Shown here in pieces: positions 16,231 to 26,171 of a stretch of DNA of 64,000 nt (position 1 is its first letter; each line of letters begins with the position of its first letter). The notes beneath the pieces are model-generated. The model was given only the letters and a program-made list of their open reading frames with translations. It was not told the DNA's origin and made no database searches. The stretch is from Collinsella sp. TF05-9AC (GTDB taxonomy: Bacteria; Actinomycetota; Coriobacteriia; Coriobacteriales; Coriobacteriaceae), in NCBI RefSeq assembly GCF_003438495.1, contig NZ_QSSH01000007.1, positions 26,154 through 90,153 of the forward strand. The letters run 5' to 3'. The position numbers and the translations under genes were made by a program.

Positions 16231-16257
16231 TTGACTGGGCCACACTCGCTCTACAAT
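16231..16257 (+). promoter_or_regulatory. Candidate promoter of the ClC gene
   Basis: TTGACT (16231-16236) and TACAAT (16252-16257) are separated by 15 bp, slightly short of optimal. The ATG follows 39 bases later. It is one of the few (T/G)ACAAT boxes here with a recognisable -35. Confidence 0.45.
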
Positions 16258-16296
16258 AAAACGTATCTATGTCGACTTTGACCGCGGGAGGACCCG

Positions 16297-17586
16297 ATGG
16301 ATAAGCTCGCTAAACCCACGAACCGAGCGCTGTTTTTGGCCAGCGTTGCTGTGACCGGCGCACTCGCGGGTGCCGCAGTCTGGCTGTTCTTTTTTGCGAT
16401 GGAGCACGGTATCGACTATCTATGGACAGAGATTCCGCACGCGCTGGGCGTCGCTTCGCCCGAGCTTGCCAGCGGCCCGTTTGGCTTTTTGCCGTATCCG
16501 TTTTTTGTCTGCCTGCTGGGCGGCCTGCTAATCGGTCTGTACGAAAAGATGACGGGCACCAGGACCGATGACCTCAACCAGGTGATGGCTAAGGTCAAGC
16601 AAGACGGGCACTACCCCTACGACAACCTGGGCAAGCTTTCGCTCGCGGCATTGCTGCCGCTGCTGTTTGGCGGCAGCATTGGACCGGAGGCCGGCCTGAC
16701 CGGTGTTATCGCGGGTCTGTGCAGCTGGGTCGGCGACCGCATGCGTCGCTTTGGCGCCGAGTTTAGGGAGCTCACGCTGCTGGGCACCCAGGCTGCCCTG
16801 ACGGCGCTCTTTACGGCGCCCGTCTTTGGCTTCGTGGCACCGCTCGCCGGTAGCGCCGACGGCGACGAGGGCTCTGCGTCCGGCGAGATCACCATCAAGT
16901 TGCCCAAGGCGCAAAAGACGATGGTCTAGGGCATTGCGATTGCCGGCGGTCTGGGCACCTACCTGCTGCTTGGCCAGCTTGTGGGCGGCGGCATGGGCAT
17001 GCCCAGGTTCGAGTCCGCCGAGGTGGGCAACTTGGAACTTGCCTGGCTCATTCCGTTGGCGTTGGTCGGCACCGTTTGCGGCTGGCTGTACTTTGTCTCC
17101 GAGCATGCAAGCGAGGCGCTGTCCCATGCAATAGGTGATTGTCCTGTCGTCAAAGCCATGCTGGCCGGTCTGGCGCTCGCCATCTGCGGCACGGTCCTGC
17201 CCTACACCATGTTTGCCGGCGAGACCCAGGCCGACGTGCTCATGGAAACCTACCTGACCATTCCCGCCGGCGTGCTTATCGCGACCGGTCTTGTCAAAGC
17301 CATGCTGACCCCCGCCCTCATCAACTTGGGTTGGCGCGGAGGCCACTTCTTCCCCGTTATCTTCTCGGGCGTAAGCCTGGGCTATGGTCTTGCCATTCTT
17401 ACCGGTGCCGATCCGGTCTTTTGCGTCGCCGTCTGCACGGCCTCGACGATGGGCGCTGTCATGCGCCAGCCGGTCATGGTCGTGGGCCTGCTGCTCATGT
17501 GCTTCCCACTCAAGGGTATCGTCTGCATGATCATCGCCGCAGCCATCGCCGCCGGCGCTCCACTGCCCAAGCCGCTGCGCAATTAG
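16297..17586 (+). pseudogene. ClC-family chloride channel/antiporter interrupted by an in-frame TAG
   Basis: A 429-codon frame encodes a ClC-type anion transporter but contains one TAG at 16927-16929. Residues before the stop carry two early spans, the GGSIGPEAGLTGVIAGL segment (equivalent to the GxxGP ion-path motif) and a soluble loop. Residues after it continue in the same frame with GIAIAGGLGTYLLLGQLVGG, later spans and WRGGHFFPVIFSGVSLGYG, equivalent to the GGxFxP motif. Both halves are needed to build the pore. No other damage is visible, so the nonsense mutation is recent, is a sequencing error, or is suppressed. Before the stop lies a rather hydrophilic stretch (SADGDEGSASGEITIKLPKAQKTM). 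The gene has its own promoter. Confidence 0.8.
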
Positions 17587-17621
17587 CGCGCTTTTTCACG
17601 AGTCAATTCCAGGGGTGCGAG

Positions 17622-18413
17622 ATGATTCTGTACTTTAGCGCGACGGGGAACAGCGATCATGTGGCGCGTCGCATTGCAGCGGCGACAGACGACAAAGTTA
17701 TGTCGATTGAGCGCTTTGATGCCGAGATCCTTCACCTTGCTGTGATGGAAGGCCCCCGTCGGCTGGGGTTTGTCGCCCCGGTATACGCCTGGGGCTTGCC
17801 GACGCCAATGATCGAGTTTTTGAAGACTGTCGACCTATCGGTTGCTGCCGGCACAAAGGGCGGCGAGCGCCCCTATACGTTCTATGTCTCGACATATGGT
17901 TCGACGACTGGGCAATCGGCCAAGTTTGCCCGCGATCTGCTACACGAGCGTGGGCTCGAGTTAGATGCGGCGATGAGCGTCAAGATGCCCGATACCTGGA
18001 CGCCTGTTTTCGACCTGTCTGACCCTCAAAAGGTTGAGGGTATCAATAGGGCTGCCGAGGCGCAGATTGATGCCGTGATCGAGGCGGTGCGGGCGCGCCG
18101 CACGGGCAACATGATGCGCCATCGCGTGCCTCTGTTTGCATCGTGCGCGTATCACGCAATTGGGCTGCCGCGCATGCAACAGACGAGCAAGTTTGCTGTC
18201 GATGCCGATCGCTGCATCGGCTGCGGCCTGTGTGCCAAGCGCTGCCCCATGACGGCGATTGAGATGCGAGACGGCCTTCCCGTCTGGACAAAGCCGGAGT
18301 GCGCAGCCTGCCTTCGTTGCCTGCACTGTTGTCCCAAATTTGCCATCTCGCACGGTAAGCGCACGGCATCCCACGGTCAGTACAGGCATCCCAGGCCAGG
18401 TGTGAGGATGTAG
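17622..18413 (+). CDS. EFR1-family flavodoxin/ferredoxin protein
   Basis: This is a 263-aa fusion of a flavodoxin-like domain and a bacterial two-cluster ferredoxin. The N-terminus has the FMN-phosphate loop FSATGNSDHVARRIA, and FVAPVYAWGLPTPMIEFL and STYGSTTG form further FMN contacts. The C-terminus has two 4Fe-4S motifs, CIGCGLCAKRCP and CAACLRCLHCCP. Such proteins shuttle electrons in strict anaerobes; the partners are unknown. The ATG at 17622 follows AGGGG and lies 35 bases after the ClC frame. A longer open frame reaching back to 17139 is a shadow of the ClC gene. Confidence 0.87.
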   Translation: MILYFSATGNSDHVARRIAAATDDKVMSIERFDAEILHLAVMEGPRRLGFVAPVYAWGLPTPMIEFLKTVDLSVAAGTKGGERPYTFYVSTYGSTTGQSAKFARDLLHERGLELDAAMSVKMPDTWTPVFDLSDPQKVEGINRAAEAQIDAVIEAVRARRTGNMMRHRVPLFASCAYHAIGLPRMQQTSKFAVDADRCIGCGLCAKRCPMTAIEMRDGLPVWTKPECAACLRCLHCCPKFAISHGKRTASHGQYRHPRPGVRM

Positions 18414-18428
18414 CGGCCGCTGGCCGCG

Positions 18429-19304
18429 CTACTTCCAAACTGCGAGCGCGGCGGTGCCCAGGACGATGAGGGCGAGACCGATGGCGCTGCGTCGTGAGAG
18501 TTTTTCGTTGAATGCCAGGCGCGCAAATAGTACCGATACGACAATCGATAGTTTGTCGATCTGCACCACGACACTCACCTGGCCTGCAGCGATGGCATAG
18601 TAATAGAGCAGCCACGATGCTCCGGTCGCGATGCCCGATGTTGCGAGAAATGTGAGTTCGCGCCGGTCAGCGTGCGCGACCTGCTCCAGTTTTCCCTTGG
18701 CTGCCACGATTGCCCATGCCATAACCAGTACCACACAGGTACGGATTGCCGTGGCCAGGTTGGACTCGACGCCTTCGATGCCAACCTTGGCAAGGATGGA
18801 CGTGAGCGCCGCGAACGCGGCGGCACCGAGGGCGTAAGCGAGCCAGGTCCGGTCTTGCTGCTGCTCGGGTCCGGCGGACTGCTTCTTCTCGATCATTAAA
18901 AATGCGCCGAGGGTGATGACAGCGGTTCCCACGAGCTTAACCGCAAGGTTGCTCGTCTCGCCAAAAAGCACGATGGCGATCAGTGCAGCGAGTACGGTGC
19001 TCATCTTGTCGACTGGTACGACCTTATTGACGTCTCCGATGCCCAACGCCTTAAAGTAACAGATCCACGAAGCACCGGTGGCGAGTCCCGAGAGGACGAG
19101 AAAGAGCCAGGATCTGGATTCGATGCTGCCAATGGTTCCAATGGATCCAGAAATGCCCGCCATTGCCCAGGCGAAAACGAGCACCACGCAGGTGCGAATG
19201 GCCGTCGCGACATCGGAGTCGGTCTGCTTGATGCCGCATTTGGCCAGGATAGATGTGATGCCGGCAAAGAAAGCCGACACAAATGCTGCTGCGACCCACG
19301 ACAC
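18429..19304 (-). CDS. EamA/DMT-family transporter
   Basis: This 291-aa protein has about ten membrane spans and a clear internal duplication. The N-terminal half (AGITSILAKCGIKQTDSDVATAIRT) and the C-terminal half (AALTSILAKVGIEGVESNLA) align along their lengths, as do GLATGASWICYFKALG and GIATGASWLLYYYAIA. DMT proteins export or import small metabolites; the substrate is unknown. The start is GTG with GGGGAGG a little far upstream. It converges on the EFR1 gene, leaving 15 bases between stops. Confidence 0.87.
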   Translation of the reverse strand: MSWVAAAFVSAFFAGITSILAKCGIKQTDSDVATAIRTCVVLVFAWAMAGISGSIGTIGSIESRSWLFLVLSGLATGASWICYFKALGIGDVNKVVPVDKMSTVLAALIAIVLFGETSNLAVKLVGTAVITLGAFLMIEKKQSAGPEQQQDRTWLAYALGAAAFAALTSILAKVGIEGVESNLATAIRTCVVLVMAWAIVAAKGKLEQVAHADRRELTFLATSGIATGASWLLYYYAIAAGQVSVVVQIDKLSIVVSVLFARLAFNEKLSRRSAIGLALIVLGTAALAVWK

Positions 19305-19577
19305 GGGTGAAATGCCTCCCCAAAGAACGACCGCGCCAGATTACGGCGCTCGTCCGATGATATCGTCCCGCCATGAAGCTTTGATATCGCTGTGGTGAGA
19401 CAGGGGCCATAGTTCGAGAGGGCATTTGGTTAAGGCTCGAATCGAAGATATGCTGTCGGCTTCTCTTTGGTTGCCGAGATCTAAACGGCATGTCGTAAAG
19501 GGTGGTAGCGACGTTGTTGCTGCTTCTTCTTATCTAGTAAATGAGGTGGGGTGCCGCCCAAGCCCTTTAGCTGTCGA

Positions 19578-20276
19578 TTACAGGTCGCGTGCTCGATAGA
19601 CCTTGATGCTGATGGTGCAGCTGATTGCACATAGCGCGAGGGCCAGTACGGCAATTCCTGCGCACAGACAGCCAAGGACGGCGGGATCGGGATTCGCTCC
19701 GGCAATCGACATGAGCCAGTTGCTGATGGGGTTGGAGGAACTCAACGTTGCCATGGTAAGGCACCCGAGCATGGCAAACAGGCCGACGGATAGGCGCAGC
19801 GCCTCCATGTGTCCAAATCGAAAGAACAGCGGCTGCGCCAAAAACACCATCATGAGGGAAATGAGCATCGAGGCTGCCGAGGCGATTGCGATTTCAAAGA
19901 CCGTCTGTCCCGTCGAAGGAATGCCCGCGCTGTTGAAGAGCGGGATGGCGACGATACGCAAAAGCGTAGCTGCACATGCCATGACGGCGGAGAAGACAAT
20001 AACGCTCAGGTAGCGTGCACAAATAATGTCTTTGCGCGAGAAGGGCAGCGTTGCCCGATAACGCTCCCAGCTATTTTGATTGTCGAAGCCGGCCAGCGAG
20101 CTCATGACCATGATGGGCGACATGGCACTGACCGCGCAGGCGCCGGCACTTGTGCCAGAGTCGCCGACCGACGTGTTGGCGAGGGACAGCACGACGAATA
20201 AAAACAGGCCGACGCCCGCGATGCTCGGGATGAGCGTGCGAACGATGGCGAGTTCGGACATAAAGGCGCGTTTCAT
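19578..20276 (-). CDS. ABC-2 type exporter membrane subunit
   Basis: This is a 232-aa integral membrane protein with about six hydrophobic segments. ABC-2-type features include the N-terminal segment followed by FDNQNSWERYRATLPFSRKDIICARYL, a cytoplasmic loop typical of small YtrC/BcrB-like permeases. It overlaps the 3' end of the ATPase gene by four bases, so the two are translationally coupled, with GAAAGGGG upstream. Together with the GntR regulator they form a regulator-ATPase-permease operon. Such operons often export peptides or antibiotics or respond to envelope stress; the cargo is unknown. Confidence 0.85.
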   Translation of the reverse strand: MKRAFMSELAIVRTLIPSIAGVGLFLFVVLSLANTSVGDSGTSAGACAVSAMSPIMVMSSLAGFDNQNSWERYRATLPFSRKDIICARYLSVIVFSAVMACAATLLRIVAIPLFNSAGIPSTGQTVFEIAIASAASMLISLMMVFLAQPLFFRFGHMEALRLSVGLFAMLGCLTMATLSSSNPISNWLMSIAGANPDPAVLGCLCAGIAVLALALCAISCTISIKVYRARDL

Positions 20277-21154
20277 TTCGAAGCCCCTTTCAGCATGAGG
20301 CGCAGATAGTCATCAATGGTTGCCCGATCGCAGGGAATCTCGGGGAAGGCCTCGAGTGTTTCGCGACGGTTGGGTACGAGTCCGTCCACGCTGTAGGCAT
20401 GGCGGGCGGCGCGGGCACCTTCGACGCAAGCCATAAGCTCGGCGGCCTGTGCTTGGGTGCAGTGGACGATGCCGGCTCGGTCGGTAATGTCCTCGCGCGG
20501 CAGGTCAAACACAATCGAGCCGTTATCGATGCAGATGACGCGGTCGGCAGCGCGATCGAGGTCGGACGTAATGTGGCTCGAGAGCAGCACGCTGTGCAGG
20601 CCGTCGGAAACAAAGGCGAGCAGCTCATCAAGCAGCTCCTCGCGTGCCATGGGATCGAGGCCCGCGGTGGCTTCGTCCAAAACGAGCAGCTTGGCCTTGT
20701 GGCTGAGTGCGCAGGCAAGCTGCAGTTTCATGCCCATGCCGCGGGAGAGGTCCTTGACCTTTGTCTTGGGATCGAGGCCAAATCGGTTGATGAATCGGGC
20801 GAACGTTTCGCGGTCCCACGTGGGGTACGCTGGGCCTACGAGCGACTCGATCTGGCCCACCTTGAGCGTGGAGGGGAAGGGGCACGTGTCCAGGACAAGA
20901 CCGATGTGGGAACGCAGGCAGCGCTGCGCCTCACCGGGTGCGTCGGCGCCACAGTGCTGCCCAAACAGGTGTACCTCGCCGGCATCGAGTTTGATAAGCC
21001 CAAGCGCGGCTCGAATCGTCGTTGTTTTGCCGGCACCGTTGGCACCCACAAAGCCGACGATCTGGCCAGGTTCCACGGCAAGCGTGACGTCGCGCAGCGA
21101 AAAACGGTCACTCACATGGCGTGAGATGCCTTTGAGTTCTAAAAGGTTTTGCAT
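20273..21154 (-). CDS. ABC transporter ATP-binding protein
   Basis: This is a 293-aa nucleotide-binding subunit. Walker A is GANGAGKTTT near residue 38. The signature region is degenerate: LSRGMGMKLQLACALS replaces the LSGGQ consensus, as in many DRA/YtrB-like subunits. Walker B is LLVLDEATAGLD and the switch histidine is in LLSSHITSD. The C-terminal 80 residues are a family-typical extension of unknown role. It lies 23 bases after the GntR gene and overlaps the permease by four bases. The pair probably forms an exporter dimer. Confidence 0.9.
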   Translation of the reverse strand: MQNLLELKGISRHVSDRFSLRDVTLAVEPGQIVGFVGANGAGKTTTIRAALGLIKLDAGEVHLFGQHCGADAPGEAQRCLRSHIGLVLDTCPFPSTLKVGQIESLVGPAYPTWDRETFARFINRFGLDPKTKVKDLSRGMGMKLQLACALSHKAKLLVLDEATAGLDPMAREELLDELLAFVSDGLHSVLLSSHITSDLDRAADRVICIDNGSIVFDLPREDITDRAGIVHCTQAQAAELMACVEGARAARHAYSVDGLVPNRRETLEAFPEIPCDRATIDDYLRLMLKGASK

Positions 21155-21177
21155 GGTATAGCCTTTCTTGCAGATGG

Positions 21178-21558
21178 CTACTGCATGGTTTCGGGGGCTA
21201 CCAGGTCGAGCATCTCGTGCAGCTTGTCGCGCGTGACGCCCAGGGCCTCGGCTTGGCTTGCCGCTTTCGCGAGCAGCTCTTCGATATGGCAGAGCTGGTT
21301 TTCACGCAAGAGCTCTTGGTTGCCTTCGGCGACAAAACAGCCCTTGCCCTGCACGGTGCAGATAAAGCCGAGCTGCTCCAGGTCGGCGTAGGCGCGCTTG
21401 GTGGTGATGACGCTCACGCCAAGATCGCTCGCGAGTGCACGGATGCTGGGGAGTTTGGCTCCCGCAGCGAGTGCGCCCGAGAGTATCTGTGCTTTAACCT
21501 GCGAAGATATCTGCTCGTAGATGGGCTTGTCGCTCGAATTGGATAGGATGATGTCCAC
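21178..21558 (-). CDS. GntR-family regulator, YtrA subfamily
   Basis: This is a 126-aa repressor with a GntR winged helix (PIYEQISSQVKAQILSGALAAGAKLPSIRALASDLGVSVIT) and the short C-terminal helical tail of the YtrA class, too small to bind sugars or acids. YtrA proteins repress their own ABC-exporter operons and release DNA on envelope or antibiotic stress. The gene starts at GTG with AAGGAG five bases upstream and is first in the operon. A symmetrical AT-rich site (21608-21626) sits about 50 bases upstream and is a good operator candidate. Confidence 0.9.
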   Translation of the reverse strand: MDIILSNSSDKPIYEQISSQVKAQILSGALAAGAKLPSIRALASDLGVSVITTKRAYADLEQLGFICTVQGKGCFVAEGNQELLRENQLCHIEELLAKAASQAEALGVTRDKLHEMLDLVAPETMQ

Positions 21559-21607
21559 AGCGGCTCCTTAGCTGATGGGCTACACGTGTATATAACCGGT
21601 AAGCACA

Positions 21608-21626
21608 GTATATATACACTATATAC
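21608..21626. promoter_or_regulatory. Operator candidate for the YtrA-type regulator
   Basis: GTATATA-TACAC-TATATAC is a perfect 7-bp inverted repeat 49 bases upstream of the GTG. GntR/YtrA operators have this form. It probably overlaps the promoter. Confidence 0.55.
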
Positions 21627-21684
21627 AGTTATGCAAGAGACAAATACGGAATAGCCCACCGGCGCCGCGCTTGCTCCAAAACAA

Positions 21685-21979
21685 TCTCAATTTGTAACAC
21701 CTGGGTCCGTTTTGGGTCGCCTTCTGTTACAGATTGAGATGTTATTTGCCCGCCTGCCTATTTGTCTCAATCTGTAACAGTAAGAGTCGATTTGCGCGGC
21801 TAGATGTTACAGAACGAGACATTGGCCACCCGTCTATCCTTATATCTCAATCTGTAACATCTGGAACCGATTTGGACGGCTACCTGTTACAGATCGAGAT
21901 CTTTCTGGGACGCCCACCTGTTTGTCTAAATCTGTAACAGGTAGAGGTTCAAAAACCGTCTAGATGTTACAGATCGAGA
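21685..21979. repeat. Array of eight alternating 15-bp inverted repeats on an exact 40-bp pitch
   Basis: Forward copies of TCTCAATCTGTAACA begin at 21685, 21765, 21845 and 21925. Reverse-complement copies (TGTTACAGATYGAGA) begin at 21725, 21805, 21885 and 21965. Every neighbouring pair is offset by exactly 40 bases, giving 25-bp spacers. Odd spacers resemble each other (GATTTGnnCGGCTA-like), as do even ones (ending YTnTTTG), so the array is an 80-bp unit repeated nearly four times. The bases flanking each forward-reverse pair are complementary in all four pairs (A-T, G-C, A-T, G-C), which favours hairpin folding. It occupies most of the 566-base gap between the GntR gene and prfC. Confidence 0.85.
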
Positions 21980-22071
21980 CAAACTGCTGCGGAGTGCCGC
22001 CATCGACTGCTACCCTAGGCCCCAACTGATGAATTTGTCCTGATAGGCGCTCTAAAACGGGATTTCGCGGC

Positions 22072-22077
22072 TACAAT
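22072..22077 (+). promoter_or_regulatory. Candidate -10 box of prfC
   Basis: TACAAT lies 47 bases before the ATG at 22125 and about 90 bases after the repeat array, so the array would lie upstream of the transcript rather than within it. Confidence 0.4.
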
Positions 22078-22124
22078 AGTGCGGTTACAACGACGTAATG
22101 CACTCAATGCAAGAAAGGATCCGC

Positions 22125-23738
<1,614 letters not shown>

Positions 23739-23838
23739 CGCATCGGCGCGGTGGCCCTGCGGAGCTGCCGCGCCGTTCGCTTGCCTGATGCCGCGCGAGC
23801 GGCTATCATACCCACCGTCGTCTCAAGACCGAGACGTC

Positions 23839-23888
23839 CGAGCAGTTCGGGTCCGATATCCTGCTCGTTAAACCTAAAACCAAAGGAG
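23839..23888 (+). promoter_or_regulatory. preQ1-I-like riboswitch overlapping the ribosome site
   Basis: CGAGCAG (23839-23845) pairs with CTGCTCG (23861-23867) across a 15-nt loop beginning TTC. GGGT in the loop (23849-23852) can pair with ACCT (23872-23875) in the A-rich tail to form an H-type pseudoknot, with an alternative AACC at 23878-23881. The ribosome site AAAGGAG (23882-23888) follows directly. This matches the layout of translational preQ1-I riboswitches, and the gene it precedes is of the YhhQ queuosine-precursor transporter family. Loop bases differ from the consensus. Confidence 0.45.
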
Positions 23889-23894
23889 TACATA

Positions 23895-24617
23895 ATGATC
23901 AAGAAGGTCATGGAGGACTACAAGGTCCTGTTGCGGAGCATTCCCGCGGCAACGGTTTCGCTGTTTTTCGTGAGCGTCATCATGATGAACCTGCTGGCCA
24001 ACAAAGAACTCATCAGCCTACCGTATCTGGCACTCGATTGCGGCTTTGTGGTGAGCTGGGTCTCGTTTTTGTGCCAGGACATGATCTGCAAGCGCTTTGG
24101 CGCCAAGGCATCCATCAAAATCTCTATCCTCGCGCTGCTGGTCAATCTGGCTGTGAGCCTGTGCTTTTGGGCATGTTCGCTCACGCCCGGCATGTGGGGC
24201 GCCTACTACGACACGGGCATGATCGAGGTCAACACCGCCCTTAACGCCACCATCGGCGGCACCTGGTACGTGGTGCTGGGCTCTTCGCTTGCCATGCTCG
24301 TTTCTGCCGTGGTTAACTCCACGCTCAACCAGTCGCTCGGCCGTATGCTCAAGAAGAATAACTTTGCGAGCTTTGCCTTCCGTTCCTATGTGTCCACGGG
24401 TGTTGGCCAGTTTATTGACAACCTGGTCTTTGCCATCGTGGTGAGCCACACGTTCTTTGGTTGGACCTGGGTGCAGGTCCTCATGTGCTCGCTGACCGGC
24501 GCTGTTGCCGAGCTGCTGTGCGAGGTCTTCCTGAGCCCCGTGGGCTACAAGGTCGTGCGCGGCTGGGAGCGCGAGAATGTGGGTTCCGAGTACCTCGAGC
24601 GCCACGCAACCGCCTAA
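23895..24617 (+). CDS. VUT/YhhQ-family queuosine precursor transporter
   Basis: This is a 240-aa membrane protein with about six spans of the VUT (DUF165, YhhQ) family, which imports queuosine precursors such as preQ0, preQ1 or queuine. Hydrophobic segments include AATVSLFFVSVIMMNLLANK, LDCGFVVSWVSFLCQDMICKRFG (family-typical D and the QDM...RFGAKAS loop), and a C-terminal FIDNLVFAIVVSHTFFGWTW. AAAGGAG sits six bases before the ATG. A preQ1-like leader directly precedes it, which supports the substrate inference. An SDR gene follows after nine bases, so the two form an operon. Confidence 0.85.
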   Translation: MIKKVMEDYKVLLRSIPAATVSLFFVSVIMMNLLANKELISLPYLALDCGFVVSWVSFLCQDMICKRFGAKASIKISILALLVNLAVSLCFWACSLTPGMWGAYYDTGMIEVNTALNATIGGTWYVVLGSSLAMLVSAVVNSTLNQSLGRMLKKNNFASFAFRSYVSTGVGQFIDNLVFAIVVSHTFFGWTWVQVLMCSLTGAVAELLCEVFLSPVGYKVVRGWERENVGSEYLERHATA

Positions 24618-24626
24618 GGAGCAAGT

Positions 24627-25307
24627 ATGCGGGTTTTGATCACGGGCGCTTCGGGCGGTATCGGAGCCGCATGCGTGCAGCGCTTTTTGGACGAGGGCCA
24701 CGAGGTCGTGGGCTTTGACCTGCTGCCGGCGGCGATCGAACACGAGCGCTACCGCCATCTGATCGTTGATGTCTGCAAGCCGGACGCGTTTCCGGACGAC
24801 CTTGAACCCCAGGTGATCGTGAACGTTGCCGGTACGCAGGATTCGGCCGACGACATCGCCGCCAACCTGTGTGGCACCATCAACGTGACCGAGCGCTACG
24901 CCTTTGTGGGGGAGGGGCTTGCCGCCAAGCCTGCGCCGGCTATTAGATCCGTGGTCAATGTGGGGTCGGCGAGCGGGCATACTGGATCGGAGTTTCCCGC
25001 CTATGCCGCCAGCAAGGGCGGCGTTATCGCCTACACCAAGAGCCTTGCAAACCGCCTGGCACCGCAGGCCATCTCCAACAGTGTGGACCCGGGCGGCGTT
25101 ATCACGCCGCTCAACCGTTGCGTGATGGAAGACGAGCACCTGTGGAACCAGATTATGGAGCTCACGCCGCTTAAACGCTGGGCTACCGCCCAAGAGATCG
25201 CCGAGTGGATCTACTTTGTGGGCGTGACCAACCGGTTTATGACCGGACAGAGTCTGTTGATCGATGGCGGCGAGGCCGGCCGCACACAATTTATTTGGCC
25301 CGAATAG
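24627..25307 (+). CDS. Short-chain dehydrogenase/reductase
   Basis: This is a 226-aa classical SDR. The dinucleotide loop is TGASGGIGAACVQRF near residue 6, an aspartate at the end of the second strand (VGFDLLP) suggests NAD+ preference, and VNVAGTQDSADD is the NAG-type strand. The catalytic serine lies in VNVGSASGHTGSE and the YxxxK pair in YAASKGGVIAYTK. The C-terminus has RWATAQEIAEWIYFV and FMTGQSLLIDGG. The substrate is not evident. AAGGAG overlaps the end of the upstream transporter gene, with nine bases between, so the pair is cotranscribed; the pairing does not by itself reveal a queuosine role. Confidence 0.88.
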   Translation: MRVLITGASGGIGAACVQRFLDEGHEVVGFDLLPAAIEHERYRHLIVDVCKPDAFPDDLEPQVIVNVAGTQDSADDIAANLCGTINVTERYAFVGEGLAAKPAPAIRSVVNVGSASGHTGSEFPAYAASKGGVIAYTKSLANRLAPQAISNSVDPGGVITPLNRCVMEDEHLWNQIMELTPLKRWATAQEIAEWIYFVGVTNRFMTGQSLLIDGGEAGRTQFIWPE

Positions 25308-25309
25308 GA

Positions 25310-25345
25310 AACGCGCCCGATGGAAAGCCGTCGGGCGCGTTTTTG
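25310..25345. terminator. Bidirectional terminator between SDR and ung
   Basis: AACGCGCCCGA (25310-25320) pairs with TCGGGCGCGTT (25331-25341), followed by TTTTG on the + strand. It serves the SDR operon and lies 12 bases beyond the ung stop. Confidence 0.85.
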
Positions 25346-25357
25346 ATGTATCGATTT

Positions 25358-26083
25358 TTAGCCGAGGCAAGTCCAGTTGACGGGGGTCGAGCCGTGCTGT
25401 TCGAGTAGCCGATTGGCTGCCGAGAAGGGACGCGATCCCATAAAGGCGGGGAGTTCTGCCGTGGCACGGTTGGCCGAAAGCGGCGAGGGGTGCGTAGAGG
25501 CCAGGCAGAACTTGCCGGTTGTCTTGCCCGCACCAGTTGCGACGATCTTGCCTTCGACCATCTGCTGGGCAAAGCGACCCCATGTCAAAAAGACTACCGG
25601 CTGGGGCAGCTGGCAGCAGCGTTCGATAACGTAGTCGGTGAGCGTGCTCCAGCCAAGCTTGGCGTGCGAGTTAGCGGCATGCTCGCGCACGGTGAGCGTA
25701 GTGTTGAGGAGCAGGACGCCCTGTTGTGCCCATGGTGTTAGATCTCCCGTGGCGGGAATGGGACAACCCAGATCGGCTTTGAGTTCCTTATAGATGTTGC
25801 GCAGGCTCGGCGGCAACTTGGTTTGCGTCACGGGGACCGAGAACGACAGCCCCATTGCCTGGTTGGGTCCGTGATAGGGGTCCTGACCCAAAATGACAAC
25901 TTTGACCTGGTCGGCCGGCGTGTAGGCGAGGGCATTGAGGATGTCGTCTTGTGCCGGGTAGATGGTCTGCTCGGCACGCAAAAGGGCGATACGCTCGAGC
26001 AGCTGGTTCGTAGTGTCACGTACCGGCTGCGGCGCATCGCCCAACCAAGTTGCTATGTTGCGGTCGCGGGTCGCGGCGTCCAT
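25358..26083 (-). CDS. ung: Uracil-DNA glycosylase
   Basis: This is a 241-aa family 1 uracil-DNA glycosylase, which excises uracil from DNA in base-excision repair. The water-activating motif is VVILGQDPYHGPNQAMGLSF with the catalytic aspartate, the pyrimidine-stacking region includes PPSLRNIYKEL, and the uracil-binding asparagine is in GVLLLNTTLTV. The leucine-loop equivalent is ASTHPSPLSANRA, carrying the catalytic histidine. Length and order are typical. It converges with the SDR operon across a shared terminator. Confidence 0.95.
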   Translation of the reverse strand: MDAATRDRNIATWLGDAPQPVRDTTNQLLERIALLRAEQTIYPAQDDILNALAYTPADQVKVVILGQDPYHGPNQAMGLSFSVPVTQTKLPPSLRNIYKELKADLGCPIPATGDLTPWAQQGVLLLNTTLTVREHAANSHAKLGWSTLTDYVIERCCQLPQPVVFLTWGRFAQQMVEGKIVATGAGKTTGKFCLASTHPSPLSANRATAELPAFMGSRPFSAANRLLEQHGSTPVNWTCLG

Positions 26084-26171
26084 GGGGCTCCTTTACGTCA
26101 GATGCTCTGCTGGCATCTATTGTAAAGGCGCACCGGTTGCCTTTATGCCGCGGCTGTATGAAGAGTGGGGT

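Noticed and set aside
21685-21979. CRISPR array
   Set aside because: The repeats alternate in orientation, are only 15 bp and have spacers related to each other; no cas genes are present.
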